This document shows, in pieces, positions 9,001 to 16,774 of a stretch of 64,000 nucleotides of DNA. Location of the stretch: assembly GCF_003001815.1 (NCBI RefSeq), contig NZ_PVMZ01000005.1:124001-188000 (forward strand). The letters run 5' to 3'. This DNA comes from Actinoplanes italicus (GTDB lineage Bacteria > Actinomycetota > Actinomycetes > Mycobacteriales > Micromonosporaceae). Below the pieces are notes generated by a model that saw only the letters and a program-made list of their open reading frames with translations, was not told the origin of the DNA and made no database searches. Position 1 is the first letter of the stretch, and the number at the start of each line of letters is the position of its first letter. The position numbers and the translations under genes are program-made.

Positions 9001-10265
9001 CCGGGCACGCGTGCCGCGGCGAGCAACGCTCGTGCGACCTCGAACGGCTGCTGCGCCTCGTCGAGAGCGTCCACGAGCACCGTACGCCGGCCCGTGGCCG
9101 CCAGCGCCGACGTCAGCCAGTCGATCCGGCCGGCAAGTGTGTCCGTCTCGGCCGGCACGCCCAGCCCGAGGTCGTCGGCGAGGCGGCCGACGACCTGCTC
9201 GACGTTGAGGCCGGTCAGAAGCATCGCCGCGTCGAACACGTCGGCGGGAGGTCTCTGGTCGGCGGGTGGGCGACCGGCCAGGTGTTGCCGTTCGAGCGCG
9301 GCGGTCAGCTTCGGCTGCGACTGCGCGAGCACCTGGCCGAGCAGTGCGGATTTGCCGCTCCCGGGCGGCCCGGTGACCACGAGCATGCCGGTCTCGCTCG
9401 CCCGCAGCCACGCGGCGATCCGGCGCTGCTCGTCCGCGCGGCCCTCGAAGTACCAGGGCAGCTCACCGGTCTCGGCGCCCTGCGCCTTGGGCAGGAAGTG
9501 TCGCCGCTGATCCTCCGGCAGGTCCGCTAGCAGCAGTTTGAGCTCGTCGTCGATGTCGACGGCGATCGGCGGCATGGCGATCGGCGGAAGTTTCCGGACG
9601 AGCACATCGGTTTCCGGGAGCCTGCGGTAGACGACATGGCAGCCCGGCAACATGCGGTCGAGCTCGCGGCCGAGATCGAACAGCTCGATCTCCGGCTGGA
9701 CACGGAAGGTGTTCTCGAGGCAGCGGCTCAACGCGTCCGTGAGCCGGCCGAGATCGGTCGCACCGTCGCCGGAGACGCCGACGAGCAGCAGCCGACGCGG
9801 GCTGTGGGGCATCGAGGCCAGCTCGGACTCGACCAGCTCGACGAACCGGGCGGAGTGGCAGGCCTCGACAATGACCAGCGACCAGGTCGCACTGCGGGCC
9901 TGCCGCTCGGCGACCTTGTCCGCGAGGACCTGCGGCTGGAGCCCGTCCACGCCGACCCGCGCGGGGCTGGACCAGTGCGCAAGCGAGGCGCTGACCGTGT
10001 CGGACCAGCCGTGACCGACCCAGTAGAGCACCGTGCTGCCGTTCGTGGCGGTGCTCGTCCACTCGTTGAGGCGTTCGCGTACGGAATCCGCGCCGCGCCG
10101 ATCCATCGGGACCGGCCAATCGACGACGTGCCCTCCGAACGCCGAGAGGATGCCGCCCAATCGGTCGATCTCGGCCTCGACCTCCGGCAGATCGGGCAGT
10201 CCGGGATCGCGGTAGGCGGCAAAACCCATCGCGAACACCGCGAGCGGCGGCCGGCCCTCGGTCAC
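6063..10265 (-). CDS. Caspase-like protease / P-loop NTPase / WD40 protein
   Basis: A 1400-residue multidomain protein. Residues 1-230 are a caspase-fold (C14) domain with the His/Cys dyad: VLYWVGHGWSD (His85) and SLVIVEACHSARF (Cys136). A STAND-type NTPase follows, Walker A VTGPPGSGKSALLG at 298-310 and Walker B RRTVLVDALDEAQ at about 393-405, then a helical region to about 760. The C-terminal 640 residues are WD40 repeats; I count 13 clear units plus a degenerate last one, enough for two seven-bladed propellers. In such proteins the repeats sense a ligand, the NTPase switches, and the caspase cleaves targets. GTG start overlaps the stop of the lipase gene (GTGA), so the two are translationally coupled. 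Likely an immunity or programmed-death effector (inference). Confidence 0.88.
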   Translation of the reverse strand: MTEGRPPLAVFAMGFAAYRDPGLPDLPEVEAEIDRLGGILSAFGGHVVDWPVPMDRRGADSVRERLNEWTSTATNGSTVLYWVGHGWSDTVSASLAHWSSPARVGVDGLQPQVLADKVAERQARSATWSLVIVEACHSARFVELVESELASMPHSPRRLLLVGVSGDGATDLGRLTDALSRCLENTFRVQPEIELFDLGRELDRMLPGCHVVYRRLPETDVLVRKLPPIAMPPIAVDIDDELKLLLADLPEDQRRHFLPKAQGAETGELPWYFEGRADEQRRIAAWLRASETGMLVVTGPPGSGKSALLGQVLAQSQPKLTAALERQHLAGRPPADQRPPADVFDAAMLLTGLNVEQVVGRLADDLGLGVPAETDTLAGRIDWLTSALAATGRRTVLVDALDEAQQPFEVARALLAAARVPGVRLVVGTRRSTNEGPDLPAESDENLLDALGGGGAAAVVVPVDREPVALGRYVHRRLLALAGAAAPAMDIERIAGAVGTRAPQFLFARLVVHEIAARPELLGAERAGELDELIGGDHRTLFATAARRVGRRHPAYPTLLRALAFGLGRGLPIRDGIWALVCEAIGSVNGVTDATVAGLLRDAAPYLMVDAEAEQSVYRLAHRTFQEHFLGETDIDHGAQRSDILAALLEHAGRTPDELNPYVRLHLAQHAAAAGIDGLRELAGYPHVVDRLDPISVVTAAGAVPLGDLPSPLAGIVVARAQVVATPPGHRQATRQLAEARYLGRRSFADERVTPGSYWHLRWARLENHPVHATLRGHTGPIQALAVLSDATGGSLLASAGVDGAIRVWDVATGQPVGHPWAGHAGGVWALATWAGPGRDIRVYSAGDDCVIRIWDPATGTQIGSPLTGHARGILALKTWRDEDGRLRLASAGYDAEIRLWDVRSRKTLVTCIGHTSAVKALTVFRGDDGRLRLASADRQGVILRWDAMTGAQVGEPLQAHDGPIQALVTLPGAAGRTRLASAGPDGTVSVWDAESGFRSTGWTGHKGPVRAVAVLAGESGQPRLVSAGEDGRIRIQQTNYGRYPLRHWFGHTGPIRALAGFAGPDGQVQLVSAGNDGIVRLWHIDATVPVDQPWSGTTRPPLALAVLPGPGRSQEVAAAGHHGRFQIISADTGEPAAAPWDGHGAASQVHALVAFPGEAGLASVTDEGDVGIWKPDPAWRMDNSWRVGSGPCRAMAALAGPDGRTVLAVANSNTIWIRAVDSGRGAGKPLIGHQGLIRAIIVVHGRDGAAMFASAGADGAIRFWNPATGEPPAPPLIGDRRPINALVALPGPGGGYRLASAGDNGTVCVWDPGSRRVVSKFRTDRSVPISALLALPARDGRTRLAIASHDQTIKIWDADRDETTDLAVDTLVTTMALAGDTLLAAGPSAFFAVRVDPSP

Positions 10266-11689
10266 AGGGGATCAGCGACCAGGAGTAGCTGGGTCACCGA
10301 GCTGTACCCGCCGCCGGCCAGCTCGACGCGGTAGAGCCCCGGCCCGGCCAGGGTGAGAACAGCGTGCCAATGGCCGTCGCGGGACACGATCGGGGCCATG
10401 CCGATCATGCGTCCGGTCGCCGTGTCGAGAACGCGGCACACGGCGTCGCGGGGCCCGTCGATGCCGGTCACCCGGGCCGTGACCGGCGCTCCCGCAAGGA
10501 CCATGTCCGGTAGCTCCATGCCGAGCCCGCCGCCCGCGAGCGGCGGCCCGAGCCGGTCCAGGTCCTGTTCGGAGATCACTCCGCGGACCAGCGTGCAGGC
10601 TTCGTCGGTGCGTGCCAGTGCACCGTGCTGCTGCGGCAGGTACGTGTGGGCCGGGCCCGCGGCGTCGAGCGAGGCCGCACGGCGATAGACGGTGCCGTCG
10701 CCGCCCTCGTCGGCCCATCGGGCGCCGCCGGCCCCGTCGACCCACAGGCCCTCGTGCGCGGTGACCTCACCGTGGTCCAGGCGGATGCTCTGCCGGGTGG
10801 GCTGGAACGCACCGACCACGTTGCGATGACCGGGCAGCGGTACATCGCGCAGTTCTTCGTGCATGGCGAACGCGGCCCGGGTCAGCTCGGCGTCCGCGCC
10901 GAACGCCGAAGCGTCCGCCTCGGTCAGCCTGCGCCCGGATGTGCCCTCATCGACACACCGATAGGCGGGCAGCAGGTCGTGCAGGCCCGGAAGCGTGGAT
11001 GCCAGGCGGCGTACGCCCTCGTCGCCACCGGTCCGCCAGGCTTTCGTGAGCGGCCGCCGGGCAGGCAGAGGCGTGCCTCGCCCGCTGTTGAGCAGCACGG
11101 CGGCCTTGACCGATCCGTAGAACGGGGTTCCCAGCGTCACCGTGGCGCGGACCTCTGCCGCGAGCGTCCGGTCATGGGCGGCGAGCCAGCGGGCAAGCAG
11201 GCCGCCCATCGAGTGCGCGACGATGACGAGTCGTGCTTCCCGGCCCGTCGGGTGCCCACGGCGGGCGAGGTCATGGCGGGGGTCGGCACGCCACGCCGTC
11301 AAGGCCTTGCCGGCCTCCTCCACGAGTCGCGCGCCGTTGTGCGCGACGGGGAGCCGCCAGTCGTAGCCGAACTCGACGATCTGCGAGTCGGGGAACATGA
11401 CTGCCGCGCGGGCCGCGTCGATGAGTCGCTGATACGGCTCGAAACCCGCGAGGACCCTCGCGAAGGCGGGGAACCGCAGCATCCGGCCGGGAGCGACGCG
11501 GCCGTAGCGCCCTTGCCGTTCGTCGTCCGTCAGACTCAGCGCCGCCAGGCCGGCGCCGGTGCTCCACGCCCGCACGTACCAGTGAAGGTCGCGCAGGCCC
11601 CACAGCGTGGCACCGCTTTCCGCGTCGAGCAGTTCGCTTCCCATGATGCCGGGCACAAGGACCACGACATCGTGCGTACGGGCGCTCAT
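10262..11689 (-). CDS. LCAT-like alpha/beta-hydrolase (lipase/acyltransferase)
   Basis: 475 residues from ATG 11689; the frame stays open to 11821 but upstream sequence is Arg-rich filler. It matches the lecithin:cholesterol acyltransferase-like fold: the opener LVPGIMGSELL, nucleophile elbow VIVAHSMGGLLAR (Ser at about 160), the acid-loop signature GGDGTVYRR, and a later His (QQHGALAR). A C-terminal beta-rich segment of about 110 residues follows. There is no signal peptide, so it should act in the cytoplasm, where LCAT-like enzymes could attack the cell's own phospholipids. Its stop overlaps the start of the caspase-NTPase-WD40 gene by four bases. This suggests an effector and sensor made together (inference). 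Confidence 0.82.
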   Translation of the reverse strand: MSARTHDVVVLVPGIMGSELLDAESGATLWGLRDLHWYVRAWSTGAGLAALSLTDDERQGRYGRVAPGRMLRFPAFARVLAGFEPYQRLIDAARAAVMFPDSQIVEFGYDWRLPVAHNGARLVEEAGKALTAWRADPRHDLARRGHPTGREARLVIVAHSMGGLLARWLAAHDRTLAAEVRATVTLGTPFYGSVKAAVLLNSGRGTPLPARRPLTKAWRTGGDEGVRRLASTLPGLHDLLPAYRCVDEGTSGRRLTEADASAFGADAELTRAAFAMHEELRDVPLPGHRNVVGAFQPTRQSIRLDHGEVTAHEGLWVDGAGGARWADEGGDGTVYRRAASLDAAGPAHTYLPQQHGALARTDEACTLVRGVISEQDLDRLGPPLAGGGLGMELPDMVLAGAPVTARVTGIDGPRDAVCRVLDTATGRMIGMAPIVSRDGHWHAVLTLAGPGLYRVELAGGGYSSVTQLLLVADPL

Positions 11690-11824
11690 GCTGTCGAAGA
11701 TAACGGCCCGGACGTCCGTTTCCCGTCTCCGGAGCGACGTGGCGGACGGCCTGCCGACCAGGAACGGAACCGATGCCGATACGCCGCGGCGTGCACTGTC
11801 GCACGCCGCGGCGAGGGGCAACGG

Positions 11825-13183
11825 TCAGAGCTTGCCCCAGATCTGGTTGGCCGAGCCGGCGCAGTCCCAGAGCTGAAGCGCCGCTCCGTTGGTGCCGACC
11901 CAGTCCTTGATGTCGACGCAGCGGCCCGAGGAGACGTTCTGCAGGGTTCGGGCCGGGGTCAGGGTGAAGCGCTGGACCGGATTGGTGTTGCAGTCGGCCA
12001 GCTGGATGCGGGTGCTGTTGGTGAGGGCGCCGCCGGCCGGGTCCATGCATTTGCCCATGGCTCGGACCGTTCCGTCGGTGTGGAAGGTCCATTTCTGGGC
12101 GTCCGTGCCGTTGCAGTCCCAGGTCTGCAGCAGGGAGCCCGAGTTCGGGACACCGCCGGGGATGTCGATGCAGCGGCCGCTGAAGTTGGACTGCAGCATC
12201 GTCGCGCCGGTGGTGGGTGGGTTGGTCGGCGGGTTGGTGGGCGGCGTGCCGGCGTCGCAGTCGTTGGTGGCGACGACGTTGTCGGTGTGGGAGGTGCCGG
12301 CCGTGCGGTACGCGTTGACCGCGGCCGACGCCTGTGCGGGGCTCAAGACCTGCCGCTTGGCGTGGTAGACGTAGTCGACGGACTGGAGCCAGGTGCTGGC
12401 ACCGCCGGTGTGCCCGGCCAGGTCGATGAACCACTGGTTGAAGTCGATCGACATGTTCTGCCGGGGGTAGACCTTGCCGGAGTGGTCGCCGACCAGCGCG
12501 CCGTCGATGTAGTACTTCACGTGCCCGCCGGAGACGGTGGCCATCACGTCGTGCCAGCCACTGATGCTGCGGGACTGTTTGCTGTGCACGTTGTCGGCGA
12601 ACCAGGGGTCGGCGACGTAGGTGTACCAGGTGGTCTGGTAGTTGATCGGGCCGGGCTCGCCCCAGCCGCCGTTGGGCAGGTACTCGGAGAAGTCCATCTC
12701 GGAGTAGAGCGGGTCACGCGGGGCCGCCAGCGGGGAGATGGTGTAGAAGGTCTGGTTCACGTGGTCGCCGTCGGCGCCGCTGACGGGGGTGTCGGCGAAC
12801 TTGATCCGAGCCATGTAGGTGCCCTCGAAGAAGCGGCGGTTGCTCAGCGAGAACTCGGCGTGCGAGGTGCCGGCCGCGGTGCCGTCGGTGACGGCGCGCA
12901 GCTGGGCGGCCTTCTGTCCGTCGACGGTCGGGAAGGACACGTTGTCGGCGAGCCAGCGGGCGCCGCTCACGCCGGGGCCGCCCGCGTTGGTGCGGATGCT
13001 CCAGCCGCGCTGGCCGAGGGCCGGGTCGGTGCGTGACGAGTAGTTGAAGTCGTCGAAGAGCACGCCGCAGCCGACGGCGGCGCTGCCGGTCGGGGCGACG
13101 GCGATGCCGATGCCGGTCAGGGCCGCCACTGTCGCGGCCATGGTCGTACCGATGGCGATCTTGCGAATGGGGTGTTGACCCAT
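11825..13183 (-). CDS. Secreted GH16-family glycoside hydrolase with ricin-B (CBM13) domain
   Basis: 452 residues from ATG 13183, which has AAGGAG nine bases upstream (a second ATG at 13201 lacks one). Signal peptide at 1-36 (TMAATVAALTGIGIAVA...GSAA). The catalytic domain to about 290 carries the GH16 motif ExDxxE in SEMDFSEYLP plus a surrounding jelly-roll pattern (YYIDGALVGD). A Pro/Thr linker (TPPTNPPTNPPTT) leads to a ricin-B lectin domain with three QxW-type repeats (LLQTWDCNGT, IQLADCNTN, ALQLWDCAG). GH16 enzymes cut beta-1,3/1,4-glucans or galactans such as agar and carrageenan; the ExDxxE form points away from plain lichenases. Twin operators upstream and a divergent GntR gene imply substrate induction. 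Confidence 0.9.
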   Translation of the reverse strand: MGQHPIRKIAIGTTMAATVAALTGIGIAVAPTGSAAVGCGVLFDDFNYSSRTDPALGQRGWSIRTNAGGPGVSGARWLADNVSFPTVDGQKAAQLRAVTDGTAAGTSHAEFSLSNRRFFEGTYMARIKFADTPVSGADGDHVNQTFYTISPLAAPRDPLYSEMDFSEYLPNGGWGEPGPINYQTTWYTYVADPWFADNVHSKQSRSISGWHDVMATVSGGHVKYYIDGALVGDHSGKVYPRQNMSIDFNQWFIDLAGHTGGASTWLQSVDYVYHAKRQVLSPAQASAAVNAYRTAGTSHTDNVVATNDCDAGTPPTNPPTNPPTTGATMLQSNFSGRCIDIPGGVPNSGSLLQTWDCNGTDAQKWTFHTDGTVRAMGKCMDPAGGALTNSTRIQLADCNTNPVQRFTLTPARTLQNVSSGRCVDIKDWVGTNGAALQLWDCAGSANQIWGKL

Positions 13184-13209
13184 GGGGGTGGGCTCCTTCA
13201 TGGAAGGGT

Positions 13210-13251
13210 TACCAGTGGTATGGAAGGCAACCGTGGGCCATACCAGTGGTA
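13210..13251. promoter_or_regulatory. Twin GntR/HutC-type operators upstream of the GH16 gene
   Basis: The 11-bp palindrome TACCAGTGGTA occurs twice, at 13210-13220 and 13241-13251, centres 31 bp apart (about three helical turns). They lie between the GH16 gene (minus strand) and the GntR gene (plus strand). The sequence fits HutC-subfamily operators with TGGT/ACCA half-sites. The first copy is only 27 bp from the GH16 start, well placed for repression. Confidence 0.75.
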
Positions 13252-13378
13252 AACGTCAATACCCATCCCGAAACTTTCTTAACAGTGTGACATGTGGGCT
13301 CGACAGCGGGGCGTCCAGCGGCGAGACTGCTCGCGGCAGACCACTGGGCAATGCTGACCATGGGGCAATGGGGACGGT

Positions 13379-14083
13379 ATGCGGCGCGCTGAAGTGCGGG
13401 ACAGGCTGCGGGAGCTGATCGACGCGCGGGGGCCCGGTGACCCGATGCCGTCGGAGCGCACGCTCTCCGAGCTGCTGCAGGCTTCGCGACCTACCGTGCG
13501 GGCGGCCATCGACGACCTGGCCCGCACCGGGCTGCTCGTGCGCCAGCACGGCAAGGGCACGTTCACCAGCCCGCACAAGATCTCGCAGGAGGTCCCGTCC
13601 GGCTTCGGGGAGCCGGTGCCACCGGCCGACGGCGACTGGACCAGCGAGGTGCTCGACTTCCGCGTCGAACCGGCCGGCGCCCGGCTCGGCCGGCGGTTGC
13701 AGGTCTCCCCATCCGACGACCTGCTGTACGTGCGGCGGCTGCGGATCGTCGACGGCGAGCCGATGGCCATCGAGCAGATCCGGCTGCCCGCCACGGTGGC
13801 GCCCGGCATCACCGCCGGCGAGTTCGTGTCCGGTTCGCTGTACCGGCGGCTGCGCGAGGACTACGGCGTGAACCCGGCCGAGGCGGTGCAGACCGTCGAA
13901 CCCACCGTCACCGACGCCGACGAGTCGGGGCTGCTCGGTGTGCCGCTGCATTCACCGGCGCTGCTGTTCGAGCGCACCAGCCGCGACGACGGCGGGCGGG
14001 TCATCGAGTTCACCCGCAGCATCTACCGCGGCGACCGCTACCGGATCACCAGTCACCTCAGGCTCGGGCCGAACTCGGGCTGA
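13379..14083 (+). CDS. GntR-family (HutC subfamily) regulator
   Basis: A 234-residue repressor-type protein. Residues 1-66 are the winged HTH (PMPSERTLSELLQASRPTVR, then LVRQHGKGTF). Residues about 90-230 form the UTRA effector-binding domain (LLYVRRLRIVDGEPMAIEQI, later FTRSIYRGDRYRI). HutC-type UTRA domains bind sugar phosphates or amino-acid derivatives. The gene is divergent from the secreted GH16 gene, with two identical palindromes between them, so it most likely represses that gene until a breakdown product appears. Its 3' end overlaps the convergent hydrolase gene by 31 bp. Confidence 0.92.
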   Translation: MRRAEVRDRLRELIDARGPGDPMPSERTLSELLQASRPTVRAAIDDLARTGLLVRQHGKGTFTSPHKISQEVPSGFGEPVPPADGDWTSEVLDFRVEPAGARLGRRLQVSPSDDLLYVRRLRIVDGEPMAIEQIRLPATVAPGITAGEFVSGSLYRRLREDYGVNPAEAVQTVEPTVTDADESGLLGVPLHSPALLFERTSRDDGGRVIEFTRSIYRGDRYRITSHLRLGPNSG

Positions 14084-14784
14084 CGCAGCAGCTCCGCGCA
14101 CCGCTCGGGGCTCTCGACGTGGGCGTTGTGGCCGAGCCCGGGCAGCGTGCTCACCCGTACGCCCAAGGCTTTGATCTGGTCGTCGGTGTTCATGGGGTCG
14201 TTCTCGCCGCGAGCCAGCAGGAGCGGAGACGGTGAGCCGGCCACCAGTGCCGCCATGTCGGGCGCGCCCACGCCGAAGGCACGCGGATCGAGGGCGAGAC
14301 GCCAGCGGCCGTCCTGCTCGCGGACGCCGTCGCGCGCCGCCGGGTGGCCGGGCTCGATGAGGCCCGCCAGGCCGGAGACCCGCAGGTAGCGGGTGATCGC
14401 CTCGTCCTCGGAGTCGAACCAGGTCACCGGCCGCCCGGCCAGCGCCCGCGCGCGGCCGAGCTCTTCGCCGGTCCAGTCGACCTTGATCCCCAGCCCGGCC
14501 ACCCCGGCCAGCGGCACCTTCGCCGCCAGGGCCAGGGCCACCACGCCGCCGAGCGAGTGGCCGAGCACCACGGTCCCGCCGCCGGGGTCCACGAGCGGGC
14601 GGACCGCCTCGGCCAGGGCATCGAACGTGTACCCGGGCAGCTCCGGCGACCCGCCGTGACCGGGGAGGTCCGGTGCCGCCCACCGGCCGGGCCAGTGCCG
14701 TTCGAGGATCGGCTCCCAGCCGGACCAGACGGCGCCGGTCGCGCCGAGGCCGTGCAGCAGGAGTACCCGAAGACCGTTTGCCAT
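14053..14784 (-). CDS. Alpha/beta-fold hydrolase
   Basis: 243 residues from ATG 14784, just before the first beta strand (NGLRVLLLHGLGATG). The oxyanion HG motif is LLHGLG; the nucleophile elbow is VVLGHSLGGVVAL; the acid region is LARGENDPM; and the base is in GLGHNAHVESP. It has the length and layout of cytosolic alpha/beta hydrolases (esterase, lactonase or C-C hydrolase). No strong ribosome-binding site is seen. The end overlaps the GntR gene tail to tail, and the start is divergent from the monooxygenase gene. Substrate unknown. Confidence 0.85.
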   Translation of the reverse strand: MANGLRVLLLHGLGATGAVWSGWEPILERHWPGRWAAPDLPGHGGSPELPGYTFDALAEAVRPLVDPGGGTVVLGHSLGGVVALALAAKVPLAGVAGLGIKVDWTGEELGRARALAGRPVTWFDSEDEAITRYLRVSGLAGLIEPGHPAARDGVREQDGRWRLALDPRAFGVGAPDMAALVAGSPSPLLLARGENDPMNTDDQIKALGVRVSTLPGLGHNAHVESPERCAELLRQPEFGPSLR

Positions 14785-14854
14785 GCCCGAATTCTGCCAC
14801 CGTGCCGTGGTCGTTAGGTTGCACAGGGTCATCGGTCACGCCAGGAGGAATGTC

Positions 14855-16387
14855 ATGAAGATCGCCGTTGTCGGTGCCGGGTTCGCCGGTGTGAGCGCGG
14901 CCAAGGTGCTGCGGCAGAGCGGCTTCGAGGTGACCGTGTTCGAACAGGCGCCCGACGTGGGCGGGGTGTGGAGCCGCACGCGCCGCTACCCCGGCCTGCG
15001 CACGCAGAACGACAAGGGCACGTACCACCTCAGCGACCTGCCGATGCCCGCGGGCTATCCGCAGTGGCCGACCGGGGAGCAGGTCCAGCAGTACCTCGAG
15101 CGGTACGTGGAGAAGTTCGCCCTCGGCGAGGTGCTGCGCCTGTCCACCGAGGTCGTCTCCGCCGAGCTGGTCGACGACGAGTCGGCGTGGCAGATCGTGT
15201 CCCGGCCCGCCGGGCAGGCGGAGCCGGTGACCACGGAGCGGTACGACCACCTGGTCGTGGCCAACGGCATCTTCAGCGACCCGGTCGTTCCCGCCTTCGA
15301 CGGCCTCGCCGGCTTCACGGCCGCGGGCGGGCGGGTGCTGCCGGCGAGCGGGTTCCACGACGTGGAGGAGGCCCGGGGCCGCAACGTGCTGATCGTCGGG
15401 TACGGCAAGTCGTCGTGCGACGTGGCCGTGCCGGTCAGCGAGGTCGCCGCCCACACCGGTGTGGTGGCGCGTGAGCTGCTGTGGAAGATGCCCCGCAAGC
15501 TCGGCGGCCTGCTCAACTACAAGTATCTGCTGCTCACGCGCATGGGCGAGGCGCTGTTCCGCTACATCGATCTGAAGGGCTTCGAGCGGTTCCTGCACGG
15601 TCCGGGCCGTGCGGTGCGCGACGCCATGGTGCAGAGCGTCGGGTCGGTCGCGACGAAGCAGTTCAAGCTCTCCGAACTCGGCCTGGTGCCCCGGGGCAGC
15701 TTCGAGGACATCGCCCGCAGCACCGTCGGGCTGGCGACCGAGGGCTTCTTCGAGCGCGTCGCCGACGGCCGGATCAGTGTGCACCGCGACCAGGTGATCA
15801 GCGAACTCGTCGTCGACGGCGGGAAGCCGGCGGCACGGCTGGCCGACGGGACGGTGCTCCCGGCCGACCTGATCATCTGCGGCACCGGGTTCCGGCAGCA
15901 CGTGCCGTTCCTCGACCCGGCCGTGCACGCGCGCCTCGAGGACGAGGCGGGCAACTTCCAGCTGTACCGGCACATCCTGCCGCTCGACGTCCCGCACCTG
16001 ACGTTCGCCGGGTACAACTCGTCGTTCTTCAGCCCGCTCAGTGCCGAGATGGCCGCGGTCTGGACGGCCGCCCACCTGCGCGGCGGTGTCACGCTGCCGG
16101 CGGAGGAGAAGATGCGCGAGGACGTACGGGCACGCCTGGCCTGGATGACGAAGCGCACGGACGGCCGGCACGCCCGGGGTACCAACATCATCCCGTTCTC
16201 GATGCACAACATCGACGAGGTTCTCGACGAGCTCGGCCTCAACGTCGGTGGTGTCACCCGCGCGCTGCAGTGGCTGCTGCCGGTCGATCCGGGTTCCTAC
16301 CGGTCGGTGACGCCGCGGATGCTGCAGCGTATCGGCACGCCCGATCGGTCAGGAATCGAGAAGCCCTCCCCGGCCCGCAGAAATTAG
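14855..16387 (+). CDS. Flavin-containing monooxygenase
   Basis: 510 residues from ATG 14855, with AGGAGG seven bases upstream. An N-terminal FAD-binding Rossmann fold (AVVGAGFAGVSAAKVL) is followed by GGVWSRTRRYPGLRTQNDKG and a second, NADPH-binding Gly motif (VLIVGYGKSSCDVA, about 178-191). The PASGFHDVEEARG segment sits where the FMO fingerprint is expected. This is a class B flavoprotein monooxygenase that hydroxylates or oxygenates heteroatoms or ketones; Baeyer-Villiger activity is possible but not provable here. Soluble, cytoplasmic. The divergent hydrolase next door could act on an ester product (inference). Confidence 0.88.
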   Translation: MKIAVVGAGFAGVSAAKVLRQSGFEVTVFEQAPDVGGVWSRTRRYPGLRTQNDKGTYHLSDLPMPAGYPQWPTGEQVQQYLERYVEKFALGEVLRLSTEVVSAELVDDESAWQIVSRPAGQAEPVTTERYDHLVVANGIFSDPVVPAFDGLAGFTAAGGRVLPASGFHDVEEARGRNVLIVGYGKSSCDVAVPVSEVAAHTGVVARELLWKMPRKLGGLLNYKYLLLTRMGEALFRYIDLKGFERFLHGPGRAVRDAMVQSVGSVATKQFKLSELGLVPRGSFEDIARSTVGLATEGFFERVADGRISVHRDQVISELVVDGGKPAARLADGTVLPADLIICGTGFRQHVPFLDPAVHARLEDEAGNFQLYRHILPLDVPHLTFAGYNSSFFSPLSAEMAAVWTAAHLRGGVTLPAEEKMREDVRARLAWMTKRTDGRHARGTNIIPFSMHNIDEVLDELGLNVGGVTRALQWLLPVDPGSYRSVTPRMLQRIGTPDRSGIEKPSPARRN

Positions 16388-16388
16388 C

Positions 16389-16416
16389 CTGACCAGCGAC
16401 AACAGCGTCTGGTCAG
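16389..16416. promoter_or_regulatory. Inverted repeat between monooxygenase and small membrane protein
   Basis: CTGACCAG and CTGGTCAG form a perfect 8-bp inverted repeat separated by 12 bases, directly after the monooxygenase stop and 12 bases before the next ATG. It could be a weak terminator or a regulator site. Confidence 0.35.
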
Positions 16417-16428
16417 AGAGGTTCGGCG

Positions 16429-16638
16429 ATGAACGGAAACAGGTGGGTACGGCAGGTTCACCGCTGGACGGCGGTTCTGTTCACCGTCACGGTCGTGGCC
16501 ACTACGGTCGCCCTGACACAGGAGGATCCGCTCGTGTGGGTGTCGTACCTGCCGCTGTTCCCGCTGGCGCTGCTGTTCTTCACCGGCCTGTACCTGTTCG
16601 TGCTGCCGTACCTGGCCAAGCGGCGCGCGGCGCGCTGA
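16429..16638 (+). CDS. Small two-helix membrane protein
   Basis: 69 residues with a basic N-terminus (NGNRWVRQVHRWTA), two hydrophobic helices (AVLFTVTVVATTVAL and PLFPLALLFFTGLYLFVLPY) and a basic C-terminus (AKRRAAR), so both ends should be cytoplasmic. The RxxHRWxA start resembles the first segment of PepSY-associated membrane proteins. Follows the monooxygenase by 41 bp on the same strand. Function unknown. Confidence 0.7.
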   Translation: MNGNRWVRQVHRWTAVLFTVTVVATTVALTQEDPLVWVSYLPLFPLALLFFTGLYLFVLPYLAKRRAAR

Positions 16639-16774
16639 CACGCGCACCGCCGCAGCTTGTGACCGTCGTCACATTGGATCTTGAGCAACCGATCCGGGAG
16701 CCCCGACCACATCTGTTCGTCCATCCCCAAGCGCGACCACCCCCGGGGCGCGCGACGAAACAGGTGAACCGAAG

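Noticed and set aside
7932..9530. A 532-codon plus-strand frame under the caspase-WD40 gene
   Set aside because: Antisense shadow of a gene with convincing protease, NTPase and WD40 motifs.
10625..13036. An 803-codon plus-strand frame across the lipase and GH16 genes
   Set aside because: Antisense to two clearly recognised genes, with low-complexity composition and no motif.
13952..16207. A 751-codon minus-strand frame under the FAD monooxygenase
   Set aside because: Spans the ends of three real genes and has no recognisable domain.
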